From an uncultured Pseudomonadales bacterium (GTDB lineage Bacteria > Pseudomonadota > Gammaproteobacteria > Pseudomonadales > Azotimanducaceae), in assembly GCA_958296295.1 (NCBI GenBank), contig OY282460.1, forward strand, positions 1,674,001 through 1,738,000: a stretch of DNA of 64,000 nucleotides. Reading direction: 5' to 3'. The notes beneath the pieces were generated by a model, which saw nothing but the letters and a program-made list of their open reading frames with translations, was not told the DNA's origin and made no database searches. Position 1 is the stretch's first letter; each line of letters begins with the position of its first letter. The translations under genes were made by a program, and so were the position numbers. This document shows, in pieces, positions 36,101 to 44,780 of the stretch.

Positions 36101-39100
36101 CGTGACAAGGCTTGAACTGTCAAGCCGAGGTCTGACCGGGCGCATCCCGCCGGCGTTGGGACGATTGAGCTATCTCGAGTCGCTTGATCTCAGCGGCAAC
36201 CGGCTCACCGGTCCCGTGCCTCCAGAACTGGCGGACTTGGAGCACTTGGAGCACTTGGCCTTGTCCTCCAACGCCTTGAGCGGCCCGGTGCCGGCGGAGC
36301 TCGAATATCTGGAGGTATTGAACGTCCTGCGGCTCTCCGACAACAAACTGGATCGCCCCTATCCGCGGCGTCTCTTCGAGATCGCCGACAACGACTTCGT
36401 TGCCGATGATCTGCACCCTCGTCGCCCGATGGTCGCCGCGGAAACTGCGGAGACAGTGGACTGGCGGCCGAGCAAAGCGCGTCGGCCGACGGCAAAGCGC
36501 TTGTTCTGTCGACCAGCCTCCGGCACCGTTTCCGACCTGCAAGCCGACTGCGCCCTTTTGCTGGCGAGCAGGGACGTCTTGGCTGGCGAAGCGCTGCTCA
36601 ACTGGAGCGAGGACATTCCCCTCGAGTTCTGGCGTGGCGTCACAGTCAGCGGGGCGCCGCAGCGTGTGACAGCCCTCGAATTGCCGCGCGCGGGACTGAA
36701 CGGACGCCTGTTGGCGCGACTGGGAGAATTGGGCGGCCTCGTCTCGCTGAACCTCGGTCAAAACCGGCTCAGTGGGGCCATCCCGCCTGGCCTGGGCGCG
36801 CTGGAACACCTCGTTTCGCTGCGCCTGGAAGGCAATCGGTTCACCGGCCCCGTACCTCCAGAACTCGCGGAACTGCAAAATCTCTCTTTCCTGCGCCTCG
36901 CCGGCAACGAACTGCATCGGCCCTTTCCGCCAGCGCTCCACGAGATTGGCGACCATGACCTCGACATGCCGGTCTTTTGCCGGCCGAGGGAAATCGATCC
37001 GGACCTGTACGCCGATTGCACCCTCCTGCTGATGGTGAGGGACAGCCTTGCCGGGGAAGCGCCGCTCAACTGGCGCGAGGACGTACCGGTCGATGACTGG
37101 CAGGGCGTCGTCATCGACCGTTCCGGGGACCGCGTGACTGCGCTGGACCTGACGCAAATGGGGTTGACCGGACACGTTCCCGCAGAGTTGGGGGAGCTCG
37201 CCGGGCTGGTTTCTTTGGGCCTAGGCCGCAACCGATTGGCCGGCGAGATCCCGCCCGAGCTCGGCAACCTCGTTGATCTCCGCGTGCTGGCATTGGACGG
37301 CAACCTCTTGGCCGGCCCCGTGCCGCCGGAACTGGGCAAGCTGTCGAGGCTCACCGACCTGTGGCTGAACGGGAATCTTTTAGGCCCCGCACCCGCTTCG
37401 GTGACCGCGTTGCCCAAGCTGGCCGCGTTGCGCTTGGATGACGACGACGCGACTGGCGAACGGCCGACGCAGGATGGAGATCGGACGATAGTTCGGGACA
37501 GTGCCTTGCTCTGTCGCCCCCACCGGAATCCAATGTCGGACCTGCATCGCGACTGTGCCACGTTGCTGGACGTTCGGGAAGGGCTGGGCGGCGATGTCGA
37601 ACTGAACTGGAGCGACGCGGTCCCCGTCAGCTATTGGCGGGGCGTCACCGTCGCCGGCGAGGCCGGGGAAGTGCCACGAGTGATTGCCGTTGACCTTTCG
37701 CACATGGGACTGAACGGACGGATTCCCCGAGAGCTGGCGGCTCTGGACGCACTTGCCGTTTTGCGTCTTGGCGACAACAGGCTTACGGGATCGATACCGC
37801 CGGCATTGGGCGCGTTGACCGGCTTGCGCACGCTGGAACTGCAGAACAACGCGCTAACCGGCGAGATCCCACAGGAACTAGGCGCGTTGCAGTCTCTCGT
37901 TTCGCTGCGTCTTGGCGGCAACGAACTCACTGGTGGCACGAAGCAATTCACCACCTTGACCAACCTGCGAGTGCTGGCGTTGGAAGACGTCCTGACGGGC
38001 AAACTCGATCCGGGGCTTGGCGATCTGTACCATCTGGAGGAACTGCGGCTCGAGAACAATAATCTATACGGAACGATCCCCGAGGAGCTTGACTGGTTGG
38101 CTAATCTCAATGTGGTCCGTCTGGGTGGCAACGGGTTTGCCGACTGCGTCCCAGCCTCAGCGCGTTTGGCGCGGCTGCGGGACAACGACTTGGATTCCGC
38201 CGGGCTGATCTGCGGGTCGCCGCCGTTCACCAAACCGGGCCTGTTCGATGATGGCGCGCACTTGATGCGCGCGCGTGACGTCCTGGCTGGCGACGCGTCG
38301 CTGAACTGGAGCTATGCTCGGCCCGTCTCGTCTTGGCAGGGCGTTTTCGTCGGGCAAGGAGGTCGCATCGCCGCCTTGGACTTGCAGGACATGAACCTGA
38401 CGGGTCGGATTCCCCCGGAACTCGGCGAACTAAGCCACCTCTATGTGCTGCGGCTCGACGGCAACCGACTTACCGGCCACATTCCGCCCGAACTGGCGAA
38501 CCTGACCCGTCTGACCATGCTGTCCCTGGATGGCAATCGCCTGACCGGTGCCATCCCGCAAGAGATCGCCGAACTGCCGAATCTCGACCAACTGTGGCTG
38601 GCCGACAACCGGCTCACCGGTTCCATTCCGCCCGAACTGGCCCAATTCAACGGTTTCTCCGTGGTTGTCACCGGCAATGACCTGCGCGGCCGCATGCCGC
38701 GGGCGCTGCAAGGGCCGCCCAATGTCGATCACGGCCTCGCTTGGGCTGGCTGGATGGCGGACAGACCGCTGCTCTGGAGACTGGGTTTCGAGAAGGCCAT
38801 GCAGGCGCCCGTCTTCGGTCACGGCTTTGCGGAACTGGGACACATCGCGGATGCCCCCATCGGACATCACGGCAAGCCGCTGGGTCCTCACAACCTCTAC
38901 CTGATGTTGCTAGGCGAAGCGGGCGTCCTCCCGCTGCTGCTGTTCCTGTCCGCCATCGTCCTGCTGCTGCGTGCGCAGTGGGGCGCGCCCAAGTCGCTTG
39001 GCCGGGATGTGACCGTAGCTTGGGTCGTCGTCATCGCCCTGTATTGCTTTTCCTACCACCATCTGCTCGGCGTCGGCGCGTTCATGTTCCTCGCCGGGTT

Positions 39101-39158
39101 GAGCGTCGCGACAGGGACGGCACACGACGACGGCGACCGACACGTCGCGGAGGCATGA
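33126..39158 (+). CDS. O-antigen ligase/polymerase-like protein with nine LRR modules in its periplasmic loop
   Basis: A 2010-residue membrane protein, chosen to start at GTG 33126 because both paralogues begin with the equivalent residues (FRHPASLL). Residues 1 to about 305 hold eight or so membrane segments, including a Wzy/WaaL-like ATASRTALVVLGALAVVF. Residues about 321-1868 are nine modules, each with an N-cap (Cys...Cys, then LAGD.LNWS...P...W.GV) and two to five plant-type leucine-rich repeats ending LTGxIPPELG. The chain then returns to LWRLGFEKAMQAPVFGHGF, the ligase-type His motif GPHNLYLMLLGEAG and three membrane helices. So the LRRs occupy the large periplasmic loop, which normally holds the catalytic region of WaaL/Wzy proteins. 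The catalytic activity is inferred and the ligand is unknown. A GT4 gene starts 3 bp after the stop. Confidence 0.85.
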   Translation: MTLFQHPASLLRRTDMLQTALIAVPFWALAVMALINARFLHFGGVLEVEVLVARATMVVVVMLLAVVGTRSVIAWRESGSLAPIRRTLGETPGMLLFLAVALYFVIGVLVLGVDGLGKPGTVESLIYQLLHFGVLVAAVVGGCAVWERVGAERVLKGVLVVLISSCAIILASPVLRDLGIVQPYRLPFRLTGAFVDPNDASLAACTTVALAAAWLTNGRARVVGWVGLIAGISASLATASRTALVVLGALAVVFVWIGFGGKSRTFVWGLAASGLLGIAGLASVVSFSGGLWEWSLLRTGDSELARVVATVAQVEEGSLPCEPPQPEDLGTDCSILLATKDVLAGDIDLNWSSTVPVNAWWGVTVEGPDERVTVLDLRGLGLNGRIPSDLGHLDGLVRLNLQRNRLAGSIPPELGNLASLEFLNLSYNNLTGAIPPELAKLENLEVLRLAANRLTGPVPAALGVLDLSLLDLARNDFDSVPHEIEAGAKHVVVGTPPCLPPPTTSQALFDDCRLLLAVKDTLAGDASLNWREEIPIGSWAGVTVGGPLGRVSGIDLHGKMLNGRIPSELGKLDGLVNLDLANNHLTGPIPPELGRLVRLRDLSLDRNYLTGGVPAELGQLRQLDSIWLRENRLAGPVPQAISDVREHDLRHLVSCAPPAPLDPRLFDDCTLLLAIQGTLAGEAELNWSRALPVLEWDGVTVGRQGRVIALDLEARGLTGRIPPELGSLDALGRLNLSANQLTGSIPPELEQLVALRSLFLDRNALTGIVPSKLLEIPKTAFGDRLVCLPPPRMSRALFDDCTALLSMERTLAGDMHLNWSLALPMNEWQGVTVGGPEGRVTALELPRMGLNGRVPAALGELPGLRFLVLDGNELTGPIPPELGKLRHLAVLGLGANFLTGSIPRELANLSSLRELWLSGNYLTGSFPPELLAVARREATCPSAQNANPGLRGDCETLLAIKRILAGDAPLNWSEHVPIEFWQGVTVGGSVARVTRLELSSRGLTGRIPPALGRLSYLESLDLSGNRLTGPVPPELADLEHLEHLALSSNALSGPVPAELEYLEVLNVLRLSDNKLDRPYPRRLFEIADNDFVADDLHPRRPMVAAETAETVDWRPSKARRPTAKRLFCRPASGTVSDLQADCALLLASRDVLAGEALLNWSEDIPLEFWRGVTVSGAPQRVTALELPRAGLNGRLLARLGELGGLVSLNLGQNRLSGAIPPGLGALEHLVSLRLEGNRFTGPVPPELAELQNLSFLRLAGNELHRPFPPALHEIGDHDLDMPVFCRPREIDPDLYADCTLLLMVRDSLAGEAPLNWREDVPVDDWQGVVIDRSGDRVTALDLTQMGLTGHVPAELGELAGLVSLGLGRNRLAGEIPPELGNLVDLRVLALDGNLLAGPVPPELGKLSRLTDLWLNGNLLGPAPASVTALPKLAALRLDDDDATGERPTQDGDRTIVRDSALLCRPHRNPMSDLHRDCATLLDVREGLGGDVELNWSDAVPVSYWRGVTVAGEAGEVPRVIAVDLSHMGLNGRIPRELAALDALAVLRLGDNRLTGSIPPALGALTGLRTLELQNNALTGEIPQELGALQSLVSLRLGGNELTGGTKQFTTLTNLRVLALEDVLTGKLDPGLGDLYHLEELRLENNNLYGTIPEELDWLANLNVVRLGGNGFADCVPASARLARLRDNDLDSAGLICGSPPFTKPGLFDDGAHLMRARDVLAGDASLNWSYARPVSSWQGVFVGQGGRIAALDLQDMNLTGRIPPELGELSHLYVLRLDGNRLTGHIPPELANLTRLTMLSLDGNRLTGAIPQEIAELPNLDQLWLADNRLTGSIPPELAQFNGFSVVVTGNDLRGRMPRALQGPPNVDHGLAWAGWMADRPLLWRLGFEKAMQAPVFGHGFAELGHIADAPIGHHGKPLGPHNLYLMLLGEAGVLPLLLFLSAIVLLLRAQWGAPKSLGRDVTVAWVVVIALYCFSYHHLLGVGAFMFLAGLSVATGTAHDDGDRHVAEA
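34086..38712 (+). repeat. nine-module leucine-rich-repeat coding array
   Basis: Module starts, set at the first N-cap cysteine codon, are 34086, 34617, 35088, 35484, 35943, 36507, 36978, 37512 and 38211. Spacing is 396 to 699 bp, so modules differ in the number of LRR units. The consensus runs DC..LLA.KD.LAGDA, LNWSE..P...W.GVTV.G, GRVTALDL...GLNGRIPPE and then 23-24-residue repeats with L..L.L..NRLTG.IPPEL. In module 9 the second cysteine is replaced by Gly. Modules are diverged from each other, so the array is not a simple recent expansion. Confidence 0.88.
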
Positions 39159-39161
39159 CCA

Positions 39162-40409
39162 GTGGCCGACGACAGACTCCACGTCGGGTTCGTGCTGCCC
39201 AGCCTGTATGGGGGCGGAGCAGAGCGTTACACTTTGCATCTGGCGCAGTGGCTCATCGAGCGCGGCCACCGGGCGGACCTGGTGATCCCCTGCTTCGCGG
39301 GAGACTACCGGGCCGCGATTCCCCGTGGAGTGCGACTGTATCGGGGGCGGCTTCCGCGCACGGACAGGAGACTCTTGCGGGAAGTCCGACGGTCTGGCGC
39401 AGCAGTGACAGCGCTGGGCGTGAATCCTGTCACCGTCGCATGGATCGGGCTGGTTCTTGGCCGCAAGCACCTTGGCGTGCAGGTCCGGCGCAAGCGTTCT
39501 CTTTATGCTTCCATCCACATTCTGAACCGTTACCTCGGCGAGGCACGTCCTCATGTGTTGGTGTCAGCACTGCCGAGCGCCGACGCCGCCGCGGTCTGCG
39601 CCGCGGAGTTGACGGACCGGGCTGTTCCGGTAGTGGTCACGGTACACAACGTCCCCACGGACTATGCGCCGGAGTGGCTGGAAGCAGCCCGGACTCTCTA
39701 TCCGCTGGCCGACGCGGTGGTGGCGGTGTCCAGGGGCGTGGCCGAGTCCGTGCGGCGATCGTTGGGGGTAGACGCCGGGCGCGTTCGCACCATCTACAAC
39801 GGGGTGTCCGCCGGCAGGATACGGCGGCTGGCGGAGGCGGAGGTGGCGCACCCTTGGTTCGCGGACGGCGAGCCGCCGGTGGTGCTGAGCGTCGGGCGCG
39901 GGGCGCCCCAGAAGGATCACCCCACTTTGGTGGCGGCGTTCGGGCGGGCGAGGCGCGAGGTGGACTCGCGGCTGGTCATCCTCGGCAAGCTCTCGGCGTC
40001 TTACCGGACAAGGCTCAAGTCCTTGGCGCGGAACCATGGCGTGGAACGAGACCTCGGCTTCGTGGACTTCGACGAGAACCCGTACCGCTACATGCGGCGG
40101 GCGGGGCTGCTCGCGCTCTCCTCGCGTTGGGAGGGTCTGCCGACGGTGATCCTCGAAGCGCTGGCCTGCGGCACGCCGGTGGTCAGCACCGACGCGCCCT
40201 ACGGGCCGCGCGACATACTCGGCGGCTGGGGCGACCTGCCGCCGGTGGGCGACGCGCCGGCGCTGGCGCGTGCGCTGGTCGACACGCTGCGCGGCGAAAG
40301 GCCGACGGCGCAGGCGCTGCAGGCGCGCGCCGCCGATTTCTCATCCGAGGACGCCACGGACGCCTATGTTGCGCTGTTCGAGGAGCTGGCGAGGGGGCGC
40401 GTGCGGTGA
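39162..40409 (+). CDS. GT4-family glycosyltransferase, cassette 1
   Basis: A 415-residue GT-B enzyme. The N-terminal domain has LHVGFVLPSLYGGGAERYTL, the GGGAE loop typical of GT4 glycan enzymes. The C-terminal domain has VVLSVGRGAPQKDHPTLVAA, LVILGK, FVDFDENPYRYMRRAGLLAL, the donor-binding EGLPTVILEALACGTPVVST and a final helix VALFEELA. It starts at GTG 39162, 3 bp after the LRR-ligase stop, and its own stop overlaps the GTG of a decayed GT4 copy. The close pairing with the polymerase-like gene, repeated three times, suggests a shared substrate. Confidence 0.9.
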   Translation: MADDRLHVGFVLPSLYGGGAERYTLHLAQWLIERGHRADLVIPCFAGDYRAAIPRGVRLYRGRLPRTDRRLLREVRRSGAAVTALGVNPVTVAWIGLVLGRKHLGVQVRRKRSLYASIHILNRYLGEARPHVLVSALPSADAAAVCAAELTDRAVPVVVTVHNVPTDYAPEWLEAARTLYPLADAVVAVSRGVAESVRRSLGVDAGRVRTIYNGVSAGRIRRLAEAEVAHPWFADGEPPVVLSVGRGAPQKDHPTLVAAFGRARREVDSRLVILGKLSASYRTRLKSLARNHGVERDLGFVDFDENPYRYMRRAGLLALSSRWEGLPTVILEALACGTPVVSTDAPYGPRDILGGWGDLPPVGDAPALARALVDTLRGERPTAQALQARAADFSSEDATDAYVALFEELARGRVR

Positions 40410-40820
40410 GTTCGGACAAGTTCCATGTCGGCTTCCTGCGGACGGGCCTGAAGGCGGCGGGGCGGAGCGCGTCATGCTCGCGGCGGCGCTCATCGCGTGG
40501 GCACCGGGCGGACCTGGTCGGCTTCGTGGACTTTGACGAGAACCCGTACCGCCATATGCGGCGGGCGGCCTGCTCGCACTCTCCTCGCGCTGGGAGGGCA
40601 TGCCGGCGGTGATCATCGAGGCGCTGGCCTGCGGCACGCCGGTGGTCAGCACCGACGCGCCCTACGGCGCGAGAACCTCGGGCGTTGGGGCGACCTGCCG
40701 CCGGTGGGGGACGCGCCGGCGCTGGCGCTGGTCGCGACGCTGCGTGCGTGCCGCAGACTTTTACTGGAGAGGGCCGTCGACGCCTACCGCGCGCTGTTCG
40801 AGAAGCTGGTGCGGCACTAG
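40406..40820 (+). pseudogene. decayed, internally deleted GT4 copy
   Basis: It begins at GTG 40406 overlapping the previous TGA, with SSDKFHVGFLRTGLKA matching the GT4 N-terminus. It loses frame near the GGGAE loop, then jumps to the C-terminal half: GFVDFDENPYRHMRRA, then in other frames MPAVIIEALACGTPVVSTDA and a last helix ending at TAG 40818-40820. About 800 bp of the middle of the gene are missing and several frameshifts are present. It cannot encode an active enzyme. Confidence 0.85.
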
Positions 40821-40851
40821 AGCCGAAACATCAGATACCGCCGATAGACGC

Positions 40852-43194
40852 ATGATCCTGTTCCGACATCCGGCCTCGCTGCTGCGCCGAACCGAGCCGC
40901 TCCGGACTGCGCTGATCGCAGCCGCGTTCTGGACATTGGCGGTCATCACTCTGACCAGCCTGAGGTATGTGCATCTTGGGGGGATGCCACAGGTCGAGGT
41001 AATCGTTGCACGGGCCACCATGGTCTGCTGTGTCCTCTTGTTTGGCCTGGTTGGAGCCCGGTGCGTGATGGCTTGGCGGAAGTCCGGCTCGCTCGCCCCC
41101 ATCCGGAGGACGCTTGGCGGAACGCCCGGCATGGTGCTGTTCGCCGCGGTGGCCTCCTATCTGGCGATCGGCGCCGCTGTGCTGGGCGTCGAAGCGATCC
41201 GGGAACCGGATACGTTCGGGGTTTTTAAGTATCACGTCCTCCATCTCGGCGTGCTCGCTGCCGCCGTGGTGGGCGGCCGCGCGGTGCTGGAACGAAACGG
41301 GGCCGAGCGCTTGTTGCAGGGTGTGCTGGTCGTCCTGATTGCGGGTTGCGCCATCATTCTCGCTTCGCCGGTCCTGCGCGATCTCGGCATCCTGCCGCCT
41401 TACGGGATTCCCTTTCGCCTGACCGGCGCTTTCGAAGAGCCCAACGACGCCGGCCTGGCCGCCTGCATGACGGTGGCGTTGGCCGCGGCGTTGCTGACCA
41501 GCAGCGGGCCGCGCGCGCTCGGCTGGGTGGGCCTGGCCGCGGGCGTCGCCGGCAGCTTGGCGACGGCGTCCCGGACGGCGTCGATCGTACTCGGTGCGAT
41601 GGCGGTCGTGTTCCTGTTGATCAACGTCCGCCGCAAAGCGAGGCCCTTCGTCTTCGCTTTGACGGCCACAGGATTGAGCGGGATTGCGGGATTCGCCGGT
41701 TTCGTGGGTTTCTCCGGAGGTTTTTCCGAGTGGTGGACATTGCGGTCCACTCCCGGCACTGCGTATGGGGTGTTCTGCGACCCTTCCCCGACCGGCAATC
41801 CTGGCGTGGACTGCGCCGTCCTGCTGGCAACGAGGGACATCCTGGCCGGGGACATGGCCTTGAACTGGAGCCGCACCGTGCCCGTGGACCACTGGCAGGG
41901 CGTGACGGTGGACGGTCCGGAGGGACGCGTCACCCGGCTGGATCTGGCGGGCTTGGGATTGAACGGCCGCATCCCCTCGGAGCTTGGCCGCCTGGAACGC
42001 CTCGTTTCGCTGCAACTTCGACGAAATCGGCTCACCGGCCACATTCCGCCCGAGTTGAGCGATCTGGCGAGCCTCGAGCATCTGAGTCTGAGCTACAACA
42101 CCTTGACGGGGGCTATCCCGCCGGAGTTGGCGAATCTTGAGAACCTCGAGGAGCTGTGGCTGAAACACAACCGCTTGACCGGCCCTGTCCCGGCCGCTCT
42201 CGCAGAGCTCGACCTGTCCGTCCTGGATCTCTCGGGCAACAAGTTCGACTCCGTTCCTCCCGAACTCACCGACGTCGCCCACCACGATCTGGCCGATGCG
42301 CTCCCCTACCCGCCGCTACCGCCAACGAGTCCGGCGCTGTTCGACGACCGCACCGTGCTGCTGGAGGTGAAGGAAACACTGGCCGGCGACGCGTCGCTCA
42401 ACTGGCACGCGACTGTCCCGGTCGGCTTGTGGCGGGGCGTGACGGTGGAAGGCCCGGAGGGGCGCGTCATCGGGCTTGATCTGGCGGGGCTGGAATTGAA
42501 CGGCCGCATTCCGCCGGAGTTGGGCGATCTGGCGAGCCTCAAGCATCTGAATCTGAGCTACAACACCTTGACCGGGGACATCCCGCCGGAGCTGGCGAAA
42601 CTCGAGAACCTCGGCGAACTGTGGCTGGAACACAACCGCTTGACCGGCCCCATCCCGCCGGAACTGGGTGGACTGGACAATCTCTTTTCCCTGCGTCTCG
42701 CCGGCAACGATTTCCACGGCTGCCTGCCGCGGGAGTTGCCCCGTCTTCGCCGACACGATATCGAAGACGGCTTCATCTGCGCTGCCTTGGCGATGGACAG
42801 GCTGCTGCTTTGGAGACTGGGTTTCGAGAAAGCCATGGAGGCCCCCGCCCTCGGTCACGGCTTTGGGGCGTTGAAATACCTGGACGGCGTCCCCACCGGA
42901 CATGACGGCAGGCCGCGGGACGCCCACAATCTGTACTTGAGGTTGCTCGGTGAGGCGGGCGTCATCCCTCTGCTGCTGTTCGTGTCCGCCATTGTCCTGC
43001 TGCTGCGGGCGCAATGGGGCGCGCCCAAGTCGCTTGCCCGGGATGCGACCGTGACTTGGGTCATCGCGATCGCCCTGTACGGCATGACCTTCCAGCATCT
43101 GCTCGGTGTGGGCGCGTTCATGTTTCTCGCCGGGTTGAGCGTCGCAACGGGGATGGCGCACAACGACGGTGATCGACACGTCGCGGAGGCATGA
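40852..43194 (+). CDS. O-antigen ligase/polymerase-like protein with two LRR modules
   Basis: A 780-residue paralogue of the 33126 gene. The first ~295 residues are the same membrane domain, starting ILFRHPASLLRRTEPLRTAL, and include FRLTGAFEEPNDAGLAACMT and ATASRTASIVLGAMAVVFLL. Two LRR modules follow: module 1 starts at Cys 309 and module 2 at Tyr 486, where both N-cap cysteines are replaced (Tyr and Arg). The C-terminal ligase-like part has LWRLGFEKAMEAPALGHGFG, DAHNLYLRLLGEAG and three helices. The start ATG at 40852 is 31 bp after the decayed GT4. It is followed 3 bp later by an intact GT4 gene, as in cassette 1. Confidence 0.87.
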   Translation: MILFRHPASLLRRTEPLRTALIAAAFWTLAVITLTSLRYVHLGGMPQVEVIVARATMVCCVLLFGLVGARCVMAWRKSGSLAPIRRTLGGTPGMVLFAAVASYLAIGAAVLGVEAIREPDTFGVFKYHVLHLGVLAAAVVGGRAVLERNGAERLLQGVLVVLIAGCAIILASPVLRDLGILPPYGIPFRLTGAFEEPNDAGLAACMTVALAAALLTSSGPRALGWVGLAAGVAGSLATASRTASIVLGAMAVVFLLINVRRKARPFVFALTATGLSGIAGFAGFVGFSGGFSEWWTLRSTPGTAYGVFCDPSPTGNPGVDCAVLLATRDILAGDMALNWSRTVPVDHWQGVTVDGPEGRVTRLDLAGLGLNGRIPSELGRLERLVSLQLRRNRLTGHIPPELSDLASLEHLSLSYNTLTGAIPPELANLENLEELWLKHNRLTGPVPAALAELDLSVLDLSGNKFDSVPPELTDVAHHDLADALPYPPLPPTSPALFDDRTVLLEVKETLAGDASLNWHATVPVGLWRGVTVEGPEGRVIGLDLAGLELNGRIPPELGDLASLKHLNLSYNTLTGDIPPELAKLENLGELWLEHNRLTGPIPPELGGLDNLFSLRLAGNDFHGCLPRELPRLRRHDIEDGFICAALAMDRLLLWRLGFEKAMEAPALGHGFGALKYLDGVPTGHDGRPRDAHNLYLRLLGEAGVIPLLLFVSAIVLLLRAQWGAPKSLARDATVTWVIAIALYGMTFQHLLGVGAFMFLAGLSVATGMAHNDGDRHVAEA

Positions 43195-43197
43195 CCG

Positions 43198-44445
43198 GTG
43201 ACCGGTGGCAGGCTCCACGTCGGATTCGTGCTGACCGGCCTGCACGGCGGCGGAGCGGAGCGCGTCATGCTCAACCTGGCGGCGGCGCTCATCGCGCGCG
43301 GGCACCGGACGGACTTGGTAATCCCCCGGTTCGCGGGAGACTATCGGGCCGCGATCCCTGGCCGGATGCGTGTCCGTCGGGCGCGGATTCCCGGCACCGA
43401 CAGGAAACTTCTGCAGGCGGTGCAGCGGTCGGGAGTCCAAGTGGAAGCGATGACCGTCAACCCGTTCGGGGCCGCGCGGACCTGGCGGGTTCTCAGTCGG
43501 AAGTATCCCGGGATACCCGTGATACGCGGCAACGGCCTGCGCTCCATCTATCCCTACGCCCACTTCCTGTCGCGGTACATTCGCGAAGTACGCCCCCAAG
43601 TGCTGGTGTCGGCGCTGCCGGGCCCAAACGCCGTCGCGGTCTGCGCCGCCGAGTTGACGGACCGGGCCGTTCCCGTGGTGGTCACGGTATGGAACAACAT
43701 CGCCGCGGACTATACGCCGGAATGGCTGGCCGCGTCCCGGACGCTCTATCCGCTGGCCGACGCGGTGGTGGCGGTGTCCAGCGGCGTGGCCGGGTCCGTG
43801 CGGCGGTCGGTGGGAGTGGACGCCGAGCGCGTTCGCACCATCCACAGCCCCATTCCCGCCAGCAGCATACGGCGGCTGGCGCAAGATGAAGTCACGCACC
43901 CCTGGTTCGCGGACGGCGAGCCGCCGGTGGTCCTCTGCGTCGGGCGCGAGGCGCGGCAGAAGGACCACCCCACCTTGGTGGAGGCGTTCGGGCTGGCGCG
44001 CCGCGAGGTGGACTCGCGGTTGGTAATCCTCGGCAAGCTCTCGGCGCCCTACCGGGCAAGTCTCAAATCCCTGGCGCGGGACCATGGCGTGGAACGGGAC
44101 ATCGGCTTTCTGGACTTCGATGAGAACCCGTACCGCTACATGAGACGCGCGGAGCTGCTCGCGCTCTCGTCGCGCTGGGAGGGTCTGCCTGGCGTGATCC
44201 TTGAAGCGCTGGCCTGCGGCACGCCGGTGGTCAGCACCGACGCGCCCTACGGTCCACGGGAGATCCTCGGGTGTTGGGGCGAGCTTCCGCCGGTGGGCGA
44301 CGCGCCGGCGCTGGCGCGGGCGCTGGCCGGGACGCTACAGGGTGAGAGGCCAACGGAGGGGGCACTTCAGGCGCGCGCCGCCGACTTTTCACCCGAGAAG
44401 GCCGCCGACGCCTATGTCGCGCTGTTTGAGAGGCTGGTAAGGTGA
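43198..44445 (+). CDS. GT4-family glycosyltransferase, cassette 2
   Basis: 415 residues, the same length as the cassette 1 enzyme and clearly its paralogue. Features are LHVGFVLTGLHGGGAERVML, DYRAAIPGRMRVRRARIPGT, VVLCVGREARQKDHPTLVEA, FLDFDENPYRYMRRAELLAL and EGLPGVILEALACGTPVVST. The middle part, about residues 85-130, is the most diverged from cassette 1, which is the region expected to contact the acceptor. It starts at GTG 43198 after the LRR-ligase stop and its own stop overlaps the next GT4 fragment. Confidence 0.9.
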   Translation: MTGGRLHVGFVLTGLHGGGAERVMLNLAAALIARGHRTDLVIPRFAGDYRAAIPGRMRVRRARIPGTDRKLLQAVQRSGVQVEAMTVNPFGAARTWRVLSRKYPGIPVIRGNGLRSIYPYAHFLSRYIREVRPQVLVSALPGPNAVAVCAAELTDRAVPVVVTVWNNIAADYTPEWLAASRTLYPLADAVVAVSSGVAGSVRRSVGVDAERVRTIHSPIPASSIRRLAQDEVTHPWFADGEPPVVLCVGREARQKDHPTLVEAFGLARREVDSRLVILGKLSAPYRASLKSLARDHGVERDIGFLDFDENPYRYMRRAELLALSSRWEGLPGVILEALACGTPVVSTDAPYGPREILGCWGELPPVGDAPALARALAGTLQGERPTEGALQARAADFSPEKAADAYVALFERLVR

Positions 44446-44753
44446 CGTGCGCGACGCGTTCGGACAAGCTCCATATCGATTTCCTGCTGACCGGACTGGA
44501 CGGTGGCGGGGCGGAGTGCGCCACGCTCAACTTGGCGGCGGCGCGACGGCTGGCGAGCGTGGCGGGTTCGGAAGCGGGCCGCGAGCGTGCCGACGAGCTG
44601 GCGCGCGAGTTGGCGCGGCTCTGCGCGGCGCTCAAGGCGGGCTGCGTCGACGACGTGCTGGCCGAACCGCGCCAGCGCGGCCAGCCTGCCCGAGTGCCAG
44701 CGGGGCGCGGCCCACGTCGCAGAGCGTCGCGACCGGATGTGCTACGACACTGA
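44442..44753 (+). pseudogene. GT4 5' end joined to an ISKra4-type transposase fragment
   Basis: The first ~33 codons from GTG 44442 are a GT4 N-terminus (DKLHIDFLLTGLDGGGAECA). From about 44541 the sequence is different: RLCAALKAGCVDDVLAEPRQ parallels VCAALSEGRVEDVLRELRRH in the ISKra4-type transposase at 26960-28362, and in another frame SLPECQRGAAHVAERRDRMC continues that alignment. So a transposase fragment interrupts or replaces the rest of this GT4 copy. The frame ends at TGA 44751-44753. It is presumed non-functional. Confidence 0.7.
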
Positions 44754-44780
44754 CAGCACTTCACCACTGTCGAAAGAAGC

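Noticed and set aside
34086..38712. CRISPR-like or tandem-repeat array suggested by periodic DNA similarity
   Set aside because: The periodicity is that of diverged LRR codons within one long open frame; spacing varies and no short direct repeats with unique spacers exist.
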